From contig NHZP01000019.1 of NCBI GenBank assembly GCA_003313425.1, positions 558,001 through 622,000 of the forward strand: DNA of 64,000 nucleotides, given 5' to 3'. Below the pieces are notes generated by a model. It saw only the letters and a program-made list of their open reading frames with translations. It made no database searches and was not told the origin of the DNA. Position numbers and translations under genes: made by a program. Source of the stretch: Pseudopyrenochaeta lycopersici (Eukaryota; Ascomycota; Dothideomycetes; Pleosporales; Pseudopyrenochaetaceae). Position 1 is the first letter of the stretch; every line of letters starts with the position of its first letter. This document shows, in pieces, positions 21,692-36,437 of the stretch.

Positions 21692-23836
21692 TTACTGGGT
21701 AGGGTAGTAGGCCGCCGATTGCATTTGCTGAGGGTAGTAGTATGCGCCGTCGGGTCCAGGAGTCATCATACCGCCCATGCCAGGCACAGCATAGCTGGGT
21801 TGGGCATAATTCTCGACGGGTGCTGGAGGATAGAGCTGGGAAGAATCTACATAGAAGGTCATTCCATTCTGCTCGTAAGCGACCATGTTCGGTGGGCCCG
21901 TGGAGGCTGATGGAGCTGCGACAGGGGGAGCAGACACGGGCACAACGTAGCCAGGTTGCTGTGCGCCAGGAACGAACATTGGTACCATGCCAGCGGGAGG
22001 CATATACTGTGGCTGGGCAGGGTTCTGTGGATAGTAGTAACCTTGTGGTATAAAGGCTTGGGGTGGGAAGCCGGGTTGGGCGTAGGGCTGGAAAGCTGGG
22101 GCGTGAATGGCTCGCTCGGGAATGTTTGATAGTGGCGTGCCGTTTGAGACTTGGCTTGGGTACGAGAGTTGGCGATTGTGTTGATAGAATGGTTGCTGGT
22201 CCGCTGCTGGGGCGGCACCGTTAATATGCGCTGGGACCTGTTGGTGGAATGGCTGCTGTTCCTGCTGTTGCGGGGGATTGAAGCTCATGGAAGCGGGCGA
22301 CTCGATGCCAGCAACAGATACAGCCTTTTGAGGGCGGGGCTGGTGCATGGGAAGCTGGCCTTGCCAGTTCTCACGGAACGTCGGCTTTTGCGGAAGCGGG
22401 TACGAGGGCTGCAGATTGCCGTTTGTGGGCGAGAGCATTGCAGGGCCGGTGGGCATTCTTGGGCCACCAGGAGGTAGACGTACGACGGGCCGGTTTGTGT
22501 CGACATAGCCGCCGTTTCGAGACAGGATAGAGCCAGCAGGAGAAACCAGAGTGTCACGGCCCATCTCACGTGCAATCGACGACCGCCGGCTCATTGCCAC
22601 GCTCGGAGAGTAAACGCTGCCGCCGTATGCACTTGTGCGCCGGCTTGAGAAGCCCCCGCCAAAGGATCCGAATCGTCCGCGACCTCGGCCAAAGCCCTGC
22701 TGGTTAGGTCGAAGGGCTCGGGGAATGAAGATGAAAGATCGCTCGACAGTGGGAAAGATGTAGCGTGGGGGAGCAGGAGGCAGAGATATGCGGACGGGCT
22801 TGTCGCGGCGGAGGGGGGGCCGGTGGTTTGGGAGGCGAGTGTGTTGCTTGATGGGGACGTTCTGGAACTGTATGGGTGCTTTCATGTTCGGGAGGTATAC
22901 TCGAACCAGGGCGTTGTGGGTGTGGACGGTTGTGGAGAAGTTGCGGGTCTGCGGAGGCTTTGGGGTTGGCCCGTTTGGCGCTCTTGCGGGTTGCTGGAGG
23001 CCGTTGGATGCTGGATGGAAGGGGACGTGGGTGGACGGCGCTGACTGGGCTTGGGAGCCGGGCGCGTTGACGGTTTCGTGGAGGTCGTGCTGCCATGGCG
23101 AGTCTGTTGCTTCAGTGGGCTGTGGCCGCATACTGCAGTGCATGTTAGTAAGCTGTCCCCCTCCAGCAGAGCGCTTGCAGTGTCTGTGAACGTACTTTGC
23201 CGGGGAGAATGGGCCCCCGATGGGAGCACCCCGCCCTCGTCCTCGTCCTCCACCCGGCCGGAAGCCGTTCTGGGCAGGGGCGTGTCGCTGGTCGTGCATG
23301 AAGAAGGCGCCACGGTTGGGGATGAAGGCCGGGTCCGAGTCGCGCTTCTTCTTGTATTCCTCGTGTTCCCGCCGCCGACGTTCTCCCAGCGTTTCTGTCC
23401 GCGATGGCGTAGAACCAACGGCAGGCGCGGATGCGAGCGGCGGCTGCCCAGTCTCGAAGTCGACCAGCTCGGCGTCGTGGGCGTCGTCTGAAATCTTGAG
23501 GCCATTAATCATAATCTCAGTCTCCTTGGCTGCCGGGAAGGTGGCATCAGAGCGGGCAATAGGCGGGGAGGGCAGCCGGGTGCTAACGTCTCGCCGGGGC
23601 TTCGCATCTCGGAGGCCATTTGCTTTCCGCTTGGGCTTCTCCTGGGTGAGTGATGGGGCGCTGTCGACCTCGCTCAGGTCGCTGTTGTCTGCGTCTGCGT
23701 CCTCGCCTGCGTCGCTCAGCACCGAAGCGTCGCTCTGCGAGTCGTCTGGAAGCGTTGCCACCGACTGGTTCTCATCCTCATCGTCCAGCCGCCGGCGGCG
23801 CGCAATGTTGTTCGTCTTCTTGCGTGCGGCAGCCAT
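21692..23836 (-). CDS. CASC3/Barentsz (eIF4A3-binding) domain protein, two exons
   Basis: Exons 23836-23196 and 23132-21692, with a 63-nt intron (donor GTACGT, branch TACTAAC, acceptor CTGCAG), give 693 residues. The intron has no in-frame stop and is a multiple of three, so an unspliced 714-residue reading is also open. The ATG at 23836 was chosen for its context (A at -3, G at +4). The N-terminus is basic, then acidic (SVATLPDDSQSDASVLSD...). The Btz signature ERRRREHEEYKKK, then DPAFIPNRGAFFMHD, is followed by an RGRGRG patch. The rest is low complexity, rich in Pro, Gln, Gly and Tyr, with an aromatic PQYMPPAG-type tail. Barentsz proteins bind eIF4A3 in the exon junction complex and influence splicing fate, mRNA localisation and decay. 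The role here is inferred from the Btz motif alone. Confidence 0.85.
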   Translation of the reverse strand: MAAARKKTNNIARRRRLDDEDENQSVATLPDDSQSDASVLSDAGEDADADNSDLSEVDSAPSLTQEKPKRKANGLRDAKPRRDVSTRLPSPPIARSDATFPAAKETEIMINGLKISDDAHDAELVDFETGQPPLASAPAVGSTPSRTETLGERRRREHEEYKKKRDSDPAFIPNRGAFFMHDQRHAPAQNGFRPGGGRGRGRGAPIGGPFSPAKYVHRHCKRSAGGGQLTNMHCSMRPQPTEATDSPWQHDLHETVNAPGSQAQSAPSTHVPFHPASNGLQQPARAPNGPTPKPPQTRNFSTTVHTHNALVRVYLPNMKAPIQFQNVPIKQHTRLPNHRPPLRRDKPVRISLPPAPPRYIFPTVERSFIFIPRALRPNQQGFGRGRGRFGSFGGGFSSRRTSAYGGSVYSPSVAMSRRSSIAREMGRDTLVSPAGSILSRNGGYVDTNRPVVRLPPGGPRMPTGPAMLSPTNGNLQPSYPLPQKPTFRENWQGQLPMHQPRPQKAVSVAGIESPASMSFNPPQQQEQQPFHQQVPAHINGAAPAADQQPFYQHNRQLSYPSQVSNGTPLSNIPERAIHAPAFQPYAQPGFPPQAFIPQGYYYPQNPAQPQYMPPAGMVPMFVPGAQQPGYVVPVSAPPVAAPSASTGPPNMVAYEQNGMTFYVDSSQLYPPAPVENYAQPSYAVPGMGGMMTPGPDGAYYYPQQMQSAAYYPTQ

Positions 23837-24911
23837 GATTGCGAGCACGGCGTGATGTGGCGTAGGTGGTGAGCGCGATGGGCGGGCGTGGGGTTGCTGT
23901 GGATCGGCTTGAGCACGGCGGAGCGATGGCTCGGCTGCGGAGAGGGACCGGGGAAAGTGGCCAGCAACAGAGAGCGGCGGAGAGGGGCGGAGGTGGGCGC
24001 TGCAGAGGTTGCAGTCGTGATGGAGCGGCGTGGGGTGACTTTGCAGTGAAGGCTGGAATTGCTATGATGGAAGTTTCCGTGATGTCTGATGCCTGAGAAA
24101 ATATGACGGGATTTGCCGCAGCCGGACGGGAAACTCGTCGCGCACCTGGTCGATGCACGCTACTCCACAACAACAGCCAACACCCCAGATGGAACGCTAA
24201 GGCGGTTGCAAAGGGCAATTGGGGAGGAGGATGATGATGAGGATGTGACTGACATGCTGCTGCAGCTAGACTCCTTGGCCAAGCGATTGCTCTGCATTGC
24301 GCCAACACAACCACACGTCTGTTGAGGCAGGGATCTGACCTCACGCATCTCCAGGCTGCAAACACACGTGATGCCCTACCATAATATGTAGCCCTTCGAT
24401 GCCCTTCTGCACCTGTTCACTCACGCATGAGCTGCTAGAACATACAGCACGTGTCACGCTTGCAGAGCTTTGGAGAAGGAGCATTGAAAGTGGTGTCGAG
24501 TACTTGTTACAATATGCTATCTGCCTATTCAGAGACCCTACTCCGAGAGATGCTCCCTGAACCAGCTTGGTCTTTCCTACTCACACAATACTCCTGATCT
24601 CATGCTCAATATGGCACCCGCGAACCTATGCCGTTCCATGTCCGACCTCAATGACAAACGCCGGTAAATGCATGATATCCATTGAAGGTGGACAGGGGAA
24701 CCGCCCGGGTATGAATGCCGTGTAAATGCTCAAATGCTAGATATAAAAAACGCCAATACCAAAGAAAACAAGAGAAAAGCTATATTGTACAAGCCGTTCC
24801 CTTCACTGCTGATAATCTGCCTCTGGTGTAGAGAAAACAAACCCATTCAAAACGTGAATGAATGCAGATGCTGTTGAGAATACGAGAAACTCCATAAACT
24901 GAAAAAGGGTA
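23837..24911. other. Intergenic region upstream of the Barentsz-type gene
   Basis: No supported gene. The first ~250 bp (to about 24100) are GC-rich, with G/C-biased strands that give long meaningless frames on both strands. Two E-boxes (CACGTG at 24365-24370 and 24448-24453) occur further out. The right end is the 3' flank of the PNUTS-like gene. Confidence 0.4.
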
Positions 24912-28474
<3,563 letters not shown>

Positions 28475-29579
28475 AGTGCAGCGTATGGGTGAGTGACTTG
28501 GCTAACAAAAGTGGTGTCAGCTGTCAGCTGCAGGCTTTTGATTGGCTGAGTGACGCACAAAGTGTCTGGGAACCGGGAAACAATTATGCGACAATGCAGA
28601 GTGCACTAGGCGACAATAGGACTGGCTCGGAGTCACAGGGAGATGCGGAGATTGAAATTGTCGAAAATACTTCCGGTTCGGGCGGTAGTGTTGTGTTGCT
28701 GGGTTGTTGGGTCTGCAGAACGGTGCCTCAGGCTGTCTGGGTCCCTCGGATCTTGCTGGGGATCTGTGACAGCAAGACGGATGCTGCCTTACCACGCAGA
28801 GCTCGTGTCCCACTGCCCGCGATGCCGTGTCCCCCAGTCCACGAAAGCGATAGCTTTGATTTATGAGGAGGGCACTCAGCCTCGCGTATTATTGCGATGA
28901 GGAACACTGCTGATGCGTCACTTGACGATTGCGCACCCAAAAGCACAGCACACGCGGCCGCAGCGGCTGCTTGAGAACAGACTGGCGTTTGTTGCTTGCG
29001 AGCGCGAAAGCCTGGCAAAACCCCTTTGAAGCGACGCCCGATGGCCCGTCGATGGAGCTGAATTAGTTGCAGTAGCTGAAGCTGAAAATGATTGTCACTC
29101 TGCCATCCACAACGCGAGCCTCCCGACAAACGCCGCTGCCAACCTGAGCGCACACTTCCCCCAAAGCGAGGACTCGTGAGTGAGAAGCTAGCCTTAGAAT
29201 CAGATGCCCTTATTAGGTGGGCGGGAGTTCACTGAGAAGGAGCATGAGTGTCAAGAGGGAAGAAGGGGGGTGTTTGGGTGTTGTGGGCGAGGTGAGTTGA
29301 AGAGTGAGGGCGACTGCGCAGGGGGCGACGCCGTTTTCAAAGAGGGCGAATTGCCAAGGGGCCTGACGCGCTAGGGCTAGTGGGGGCTTAAGCTGCGGAA
29401 ACCACCACCAAAGTGACCACGGCGCCAGAAGTGAAGTCACCAGGCAGGCAGTCAAGCCACAGTGTCTTTTCCTGCTGCTGTAGTCTTGTTATTGCATGCT
29501 TCACGGTACTGCCATTGTCTTTTCTAGCACATGAGGTAACGTGCGCAACGGCGGGTGCCAGCCAGTATTAACATTCAAC
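28475..29579. promoter_or_regulatory. Bidirectional promoter region, PNUTS-like gene (-) and sly1 (+)
   Basis: The two genes start 1105 bp apart and point away from each other. No gene is supported between them; frames at 28489-28866 and 28728-29153 are overlapping chance frames without motifs. No convincing TATA box is seen near either ATG, which is common for housekeeping genes. Confidence 0.45.
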
Positions 29580-32030
29580 ATGGCCGTCACACTGAGGGAC
29601 AAACAAATAGGTACTCGAGCTCCTTCTACCTTAGCAAATTTATAGCTGACGCTGTGCCCCAGCGAGCATAAAGCGCATTCTCAACCTCAACGCGCCCATC
29701 ACCGATATTGACGCTCAAGATGAAGCAACTACCGAAGCGACAAACACATCCACAGACGGCGCAGTATGGAAGGTCTTGGTGTTCGACGAGATGGGAAGGG
29801 ACGTCATAAGCTCGGTTCTTCGAGTGAATGACTTGAGAGCTTCTGGGGTACTGTTCAGCTCCTCAAGGCTCTGCAGAAGCGTGCTAAGCGTGGCACTAGG
29901 TCACAATACATCTAAATATCGGAACGACACGGCATATGATCCCTGATGTATGTGCACCATCCTTTTAGGTACCATGGCAAGGAGCTAAGGACGACCAGGT
30001 GCCTGTGATTTATCTCATCGAGCCCACGGCGCAAAATCTACAGATAGTTACCTCTGATCTCTCGCGCGGCCTTTACAGTTCGTACGCCGCACCCGAAACG
30101 CGCCGCATGGCTTCTAACTGTGCAAACCAGGCCCTGCCTACATAAACTTCCTCTCCAGCATACCAAGACCGCTACTTGAAGACTTTGGCGCGCAGACGGT
30201 TGCTTCAGGCACCGCCGAACATCTGGCTCAAGTCTACGATCAATATCTCAACTTTGTTGTCTCAGAACCAGATCTATTCCACTTGAACATCAAGGGTGCC
30301 TACTACACGCTGAACAGCGGACAAACCCAGGATCAGGAGCTCGACAACGTCGTGGACCGCATTGTCTCGGGCCTCTTCTCGGTTGTGGTCACAATGGGTG
30401 TTGTACCCATTATCCGCTGTCCAAAGGGGGGCGCAGCAGAGGATATCAGCGCAAAACTAGATCGAAAATTGCGAGATCACATCTTGAATTCGAAAACAAA
30501 CCTCTTCTCCGACCAGAAATCGTCCACGGTCGCTTCCAGGCCCGTGCTCGTCATAGGCAAGCATAAGCCCTTCCAATATATGCTCTAATCCTAACGTGCC
30601 TCTAGTGGATCGAAACGTGGATCTAGTACCGATGTTCAGCCACTCATGGATCGTGAGTTGTCTCAAAATCCATGTGATCTTCCTGGCATTGATGATGTGA
30701 ACAGTATCAAAGTTTGGTATATGACGTACTTAACTTCAATCTCAACAAAATCAGCATGTCCGTCCCAATCGACAAAGATCATCCTGAAAAAGGCGTCAAA
30801 AAACAGGCATACGATCTGACTGCCTCCGACTATTTCTGGGCACGGAACGCTTCTCTTCCATTTCCTAATGTTGCCGAAGATGTCACAACTGAATGGCACA
30901 AGTACCAAGAAGACGCCGATAGCGTTACAAAGAAGACTGGCACGTCCTCGATAGATGATCTATCGGGGGAAAGCAATCAATTTGCTGCACACCTAAAGGG
31001 AGCAATGGCATTGCTACCAGAACTGCGAGAGAGGAAGGCTACAATAGAAGTATGAATATTGCGACCTTCGATAGGCATAGATGGCTGACTCTTTGCAGAT
31101 GCACATGAATATACTCGAGGCGGTCATGGAGGGTATCAAGAGTAAGCGTGATTATTCCTATAGATGCATGAGCCATGACTAACACTCCTAGATCGCAAAA
31201 TTGATGCCTACTTCAAGCTCGAAGAAGAGCTTTCGAAACAAACGAAAGCGCAGATATTGGAACTCATCAAGGACTCTGACAAAGGCAGCGAGCCTCTCGA
31301 CAAGCTCAGGTTATTTTTGCAATGGTACCTTACCACTGAGCAAGAAGTGTCTCGAGGAGATCTCGATAGCTTCACACAAGCGCTCGATGCTGCAGGCGCT
31401 GACACTACAGCCGTGAAATATGTGAAGACGGTCCGCCAGCTCACACGCATGACTATGATATCCTCTGCGCCCACACAACCTGCGCAAAGCACATCACAGC
31501 TATTCGGTGGCTTTTCTAGCCTTTCTTCGCGCGTCACAGATCGCTTCAAGGAAGCTGGTCTTGGTGCTAACTTCGAAGGCGTCCTCTCTGGTATCAAAAA
31601 TTTTCTTCCTACGAATACAGACCTCACCCTTACGAAGATCACTGAGTCGCTTATGGACCCGCAAAATGCGTCCTCTAGCGCTATAAGCAAGACCGAGAGC
31701 TACCTTTACTTTGACCCAAGGTCGGCCAATGCGCGTGGTACGCTACCGCCAGCGAGTCAATCCCGCAACCAGCAAAACACTGTTGGACGTGGGATCGAGG
31801 CTACGTTCGGACAGAGAAGGCAAGGATTCAGTGAAGCCATTGTATTTACTGTTGGCGGCGGGTCAATGGACGAATATGGTAACTTGCAGGAATGGGCTAA
31901 AAGGACAAGTGCAGCTGGTGCAGCTGGAACGGGGCAGAAGAGGAGAATAGTGTATGGCAGCACAGCGCTGTACTCTGCGACAGAGTTCGTCACCAAGGAT
32001 TTGGCCCAGTTGGGCAAGGAAAGCACTTAG
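29580..32030 (+). CDS. sly1: Sly1-type SM (Sec1/Munc18) protein, nine exons, one GC-AG intron
   Basis: Exons 29580-29610, 29663-29847, 29900-29947, 29999-30077, 30131-30556, 30606-30652, 30705-31049, 31099-31141 and 31192-32030 give 680 residues. Introns are 49-53 nt. Intron 5 (30557-30605) has a GC donor (ATAG then GCAAGC), a CCTAACG branch and a CTCTAG acceptor. Without it the conserved VIVDRNVDLVPMLSHSW-type block cannot be read. Landmarks are LRDKQIASIKRILNLN at the start, WKVLVFDEMGRDVISSVLRV, IPDVPVIYLIEPT (across intron 3), VDRIVSGLFSVVVTMG, RCPKGGAA, KTESYLYFDPRSANARG and the end block AIVFTVGGGSMDEYGNLQEW. SM proteins clasp SNARE bundles; Sly1 acts at ER-Golgi and intra-Golgi fusion with the syntaxin Sed5/Ufe1. 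Length is normal for Sly1. Confidence 0.95.
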
Positions 32031-33186
32031 ACAAAACAATAGCTGGGCATCATCAAAACATACTATATGTCGACTGAAATTCCAGTTATGTCGTAGCACA
32101 TCCTTGCTGCAGGTTTCGTCACGTTGCTACTCTGCACTTGCTTCTTCCTTGATGCAAAATAATCTATCATCAAACCTGACATCGCGCGTTGTAACCACAC
32201 GATTCGCGATTTCGCTCCCCTGCACTTGCCATGTGCAACCCCATCTCCACACCAAGATATTCGCATCGATCGGAAAGAAAAGAAAAGCGGACTGAAACAC
32301 TATCCGATGTGCTGAACCTGCATGCCAACCTGTCACACGCCACAATCTCGCATGTCGCCAATGCATGGCACATTATAACCCCGAAGCACGCATGGCAGGT
32401 TGCAAAACAAAGTGTGTCCACGACGACAAGGGCTCCAACGATCCGAAGAACCCGAAGACCACCCGCCGATCCCGGCAAACGGTGAGTATCGTAGAAGCAA
32501 AAAAAGAATACGATGGAAGCATTTGAAACGCACAGCCCCTGTGCGGCGGTATCGTTCCGGTTTGAACAGGCCGCAGCGTCGCCTTGGACATGGGGATGCG
32601 TTGCGAACGCGTGGAAAAGGAAAGGAAGTATATTAGAAGGCCAGGGGGGGGAAGGTGTGAAACAGGAAGTTGTTGTTGATCGATGGCATGGGGCAGGGAT
32701 GTAAGGGTAGTTTATGTAGGGTTTGCAAGGGAAAAAAGCAAGTCCAGAGTGACTCGTGGCAATGAGATTACGCGCTTAGGTGTCCCCGCGTGGTAAGCTG
32801 CATTTGGCGACGGAGAAAAGGCATATGACTCGGCAGAGAATGGGCAGAAATGATGTGAAACAGGATATATATTTTGCCTGTTCTGTTGAGATGAGGATGT
32901 GGGCACATGGCCCTTTTGCCAATCTGAGGTCGTGATGATAGGGGAAAATATGCCCGCAACTTCGCAACTCGCCCACGTAGTTGAGTTTTTGACGATGCCA
33001 AAAATAAGGCTATTACTCTACAGAGCAGATGATCTATAGGTAGAAAATACAATTGAAGTACAGTATATACACATCTATGTGTATGAAGTATTATCCAGTC
33101 TAATGTGGTTGTTGTCACAGTGTATGTCGTTATTTTTGTAAGCAAGCAACGCCATGAGAACAAAAATCCATCTCATTTTCATACTT
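32031..33186. other. Convergent 3' intergenic region between sly1 and the HET gene
   Basis: About 1.15 kb between two converging stops. Many short frames occur on both strands without motifs or splice partners. The part at 33000-33150 is AT-rich 3'-flank type sequence. Confidence 0.4.
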
Positions 33187-35451
33187 TTAACCTTGACGTG
33201 TCGAAGGACCATAGACCCTATGGTTCCTGATTTCCACCTCTCCACACCTTGCCAGCCCAGCGTTGAAGTTGACATCCCCAAAGATGATCCCTTTCGACTG
33301 AAGGGTCCAGCTTACAGTCGGTTTAGGACTACCAGTATACGGATTCATGCTCGTCAAGATCCAGCCTCGAGCTAGGGAATTGTATCCGGCGTCCTTCACA
33401 GCATCTGGAACGGCGACAAGAAGGGTTTTGGAATGTTGAAATGGTGCAAAGATGATGGCCTTTCCGCCATAGCTATGTGTCGTGAAAGTTCCGTAAGGTG
33501 AAGATGGTGTAGGTGCTGAAATGATCAAGGGGCCATGTGTTCGCTCCGACGCCCCGGACGCCCATGGTACACCAGAAACGATGAGTGTTGAAACAAGGCA
33601 GAGAAGCGATGATAGTGCGGTTTGTCCTTCTGTAAGGAGAATGTAGTTTTGAATGATAAGATGAGGATTGAGTAACATTTCAATGGCATATGGATCCATT
33701 GCCGGCATATGTGTTTGCTGTAGATCTGATGAGACGTCAAGCAGCCACTGTGCTCCACAGTCAAATACACATGCCAGTGTTTGAATGAAGATATTTCGTA
33801 ACGCTGCTCCGCGAGGGTGATTGGTTGTTTGCCAAAAGTGCCATAAGCCAGGCCCTTGGATTTGGTACTGAATACAAAGGTCGATAAATGTACGAGATCG
33901 AACTACATGCGTGGGAAAGAGCGGGTTCGGTTGCGATCGATGCGGTAGGTCGAGGAAGATGAGGTCTAATTGTACGTATTCCGCTCTACCGTCCGAACTC
34001 TGGGTGATCTGCTTCGCTCTTTTGTTGAAACGTGTAGGCGATGGGCGAGCATGATTAACATCCAAGGATGTCGGGCGGAAGAGCCATGATACTGATCCGT
34101 CGTGGAGCTGCAGTGGTGTGCCGGTGGTACAAAGTGAGACAGGATCTCGCGCTGCAAGGCCTACGAGAAGAAGTGACCGGAGACACTCGTCTTCTATGTT
34201 CGGTCGTGAGAAGGGACTGGTAGGCGCAAGTGCCAGAGGTAGCCCGGAATCACTCAGTGCTATACAAGTCTTGTCTCGATTCGCGTCTAGTCTCCTCAAG
34301 TATTCTGGTAATCGTGGATTCCCACCAGCTTTCATCTGGAAGATCTCGGCAACCATGGGGATTAACGAGGTTGGTTGGGAAAATGGCGCGTGTGGCGTGT
34401 CCGGTCTCTGGGCTGCTAGAGCGCTCCCTTCAGCCATGCTAACCAGCCCATGGAAGAATTTCTGCAGGGAAAGTGTCTTCGCATAATATGGTGCTGCAGT
34501 GGTGAGAGACTCGATCGCAAGGACTAGCATGTGAAGAAAGAAGGCACCTGTGAATCGAATCACTGTCTGCACTTCATCTTCGTAGGGTACGCAGCATGGA
34601 ACAAGAAAGACATGTGCTTGCCCTCTTTTCATCTCATGCGCGCACCAAGCGCGCTCGAACCACACTGAACTTATGACTCGCTCGAAGAAGGATTTGAAAG
34701 AAGCGCACTGTTGCATGAATGGTGGGCTCAGACCGATATTTGGTTGTCGTTCTGGGGGTAGCTCTGAGTAGCTGTATTGTTCGACGTAGTACCTTAGGAA
34801 CTGCTCCTCGTCTGGCGTAGCGGTAATGTCGTCTAAGGCCACAACTACCGTCCTTGCGTTATGGTAGATAGTATCAATAGCGCCGATTATCGTAGCCGTT
34901 TCGGTCTCGTCTTCCTCGTTGATGCAAACTTGATCAAACCACAGCCCTTCCCCTATTCTCCTCTCTCGAAGAACAGCCTGGAACATCGCACTACTGGTTG
35001 GGAGTGGAAATTGTTCTACCTCCTTTGTCCAACCGAATGGCAAATCTCCGACAGGAGTTACCACTCTTCGCATATTGTGTTGAGTCATCCTTTTCCAGCA
35101 ATAGCTCATAGCGATATACCCGTCCTCTTCGCCGTGAAAGTCAACATCGTTGATTAGCCGGAAGGTGAATGTGCTTTCTGCACGGTTCTTGGGAACGAAT
35201 TCCTTCGCGACTGAGGGCGCTAGAAGGCTGAGGTCTGAAAGAAGAATTTCTGCGTCAATTGCAGTATCTGAAGGTGATTTTGATCCTGGCGAACCCCCAG
35301 GAAGACAAAGTTGGCGTGAAGGAAACTTTGCGAGTCGAGCATGAAGATTCGATGTATCAAGCTCATCTTCGTCAATCTCTAGAAACTCGCATTGTCCAAA
35401 TCGAGGAAAGCATTGTGAAGAAATGGGTTGAGCCATGTGAATGTACATCAT
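33187..35451 (-). CDS. HET-domain (heterokaryon incompatibility) protein
   Basis: A single 754-codon frame. The three HET blocks are in order and well kept: YIAMSYCWK at 112-120, LWFDQVCINEE at 170-180 followed by the IYHNARTVVVAL stretch, and VWFERAWCAHE at 263-273. The C-terminal 450 residues show no second domain I recognise. HET domains are fungal relatives of TIR-type effector domains; many trigger cell death when genetically different hyphae fuse, and many have no known partner. ATGs at 35451, 35448 and 35436 are all possible starts; the first is used. It has no introns, unlike most genes in this window. No NACHT or repeat domain is fused to it, but an NLR-like gene lies about 14 kb away. 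Confidence 0.9.
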   Translation of the reverse strand: MMYIHMAQPISSQCFPRFGQCEFLEIDEDELDTSNLHARLAKFPSRQLCLPGGSPGSKSPSDTAIDAEILLSDLSLLAPSVAKEFVPKNRAESTFTFRLINDVDFHGEEDGYIAMSYCWKRMTQHNMRRVVTPVGDLPFGWTKEVEQFPLPTSSAMFQAVLRERRIGEGLWFDQVCINEEDETETATIIGAIDTIYHNARTVVVALDDITATPDEEQFLRYYVEQYSYSELPPERQPNIGLSPPFMQQCASFKSFFERVISSVWFERAWCAHEMKRGQAHVFLVPCCVPYEDEVQTVIRFTGAFFLHMLVLAIESLTTAAPYYAKTLSLQKFFHGLVSMAEGSALAAQRPDTPHAPFSQPTSLIPMVAEIFQMKAGGNPRLPEYLRRLDANRDKTCIALSDSGLPLALAPTSPFSRPNIEDECLRSLLLVGLAARDPVSLCTTGTPLQLHDGSVSWLFRPTSLDVNHARPSPTRFNKRAKQITQSSDGRAEYVQLDLIFLDLPHRSQPNPLFPTHVVRSRTFIDLCIQYQIQGPGLWHFWQTTNHPRGAALRNIFIQTLACVFDCGAQWLLDVSSDLQQTHMPAMDPYAIEMLLNPHLIIQNYILLTEGQTALSSLLCLVSTLIVSGVPWASGASERTHGPLIISAPTPSSPYGTFTTHSYGGKAIIFAPFQHSKTLLVAVPDAVKDAGYNSLARGWILTSMNPYTGSPKPTVSWTLQSKGIIFGDVNFNAGLARCGEVEIRNHRVYGPSTRQG

Positions 35452-36437
35452 TCAAACAATTCAAGAAGGAACAAAATGGCGAACGATGATCAGGGAGTGC
35501 CTCCGCGGCAAGGCACCGACACCCTTTTGTTGTTCAATGACCCCTCTTCAAGCATCCCCGGTTCTTTCCATCGCCCAGCGTTGTAACGGCACACCCGCGC
35601 CTACTTCTCGGCCAACATCCGTAGTGGGCGCGACAGGAGTCCGGCCTGCATGACGGTTTTTCCGTCAGGCCAGCGGCGCCACGGACGGGATCCTCACATA
35701 CCGTCTGTGCAAATGCACCAGTCTGTGCGGGGAAACAGTGCGAGGCCACTGTGTGAGCAATTAACGGTAAGAGGTGTAGTGGAGGGCTAACAAACCATAT
35801 GCTCGGAGCCTGCATTCGTACAGCACGGGCCTTGATGCGCAACGGGAACAGCGAATGACGTCGGGATCTCATCGGCAGATGCGGCCGCCATGTGCTTGCA
35901 AAAGCAATACACGACATGAAACACTCGTTCTTTTTGAGGTGTTCAAATCAAATGGCTACTTCTGAGGCACACTAGAAGCTCCTCGAAGGTAAAAACAAAG
36001 ATGGCTTGCAATATTTCTCCAATGTAATTTGAACTTGGCCAACTTCAGTTCCGCAAATCTATCTTGTCAGGACGTGATGTTGTGAACGTGACACTGGATA
36101 CGGAGCCGATGTGTTGAAGTCAAGTTGCAATAGTGCATGGGTTGAGCATTGCGATTGGTCGTCCCAATCTAGATTTGTTCTGAAGCATTTCCTGCATGAG
36201 AGCGACCCGGGGTAAAAATAGACCACCGACAACTGATGGAATCCCAGTGAAGAGTAGAAATGCATGTGCGCAAAGAAACATACCCGGACTCCAGGCTAAA
36301 CCAGGCCAAGCCCACCCTCCTTATTTGCCAAACTGTGTCTGTTTCGCAACACTACAACTTGATCCTCTCACGAGCCGCTTGCGCTCTCTGGATGCAAAAC
36401 CACCGAAACGCCTTGACAAATCTCAAGACAAAACACC
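35452..36437. other. Intergenic: HET promoter side, 3' side of the stress-protein gene
   Basis: About 1 kb. The frames present (for example 35534-35917 and 36059-36265 on -, 36196-36582 on +) have no motifs, and the last overlaps the true last exon of the neighbouring gene on the opposite strand. No clear TATA box near the HET start. Confidence 0.4.

Noticed and set aside
23778..24365. 195-codon minus-strand frame upstream of the Barentsz-type gene
   Set aside because: GC-biased promoter sequence; no motif, and it overlaps the real start in another frame.
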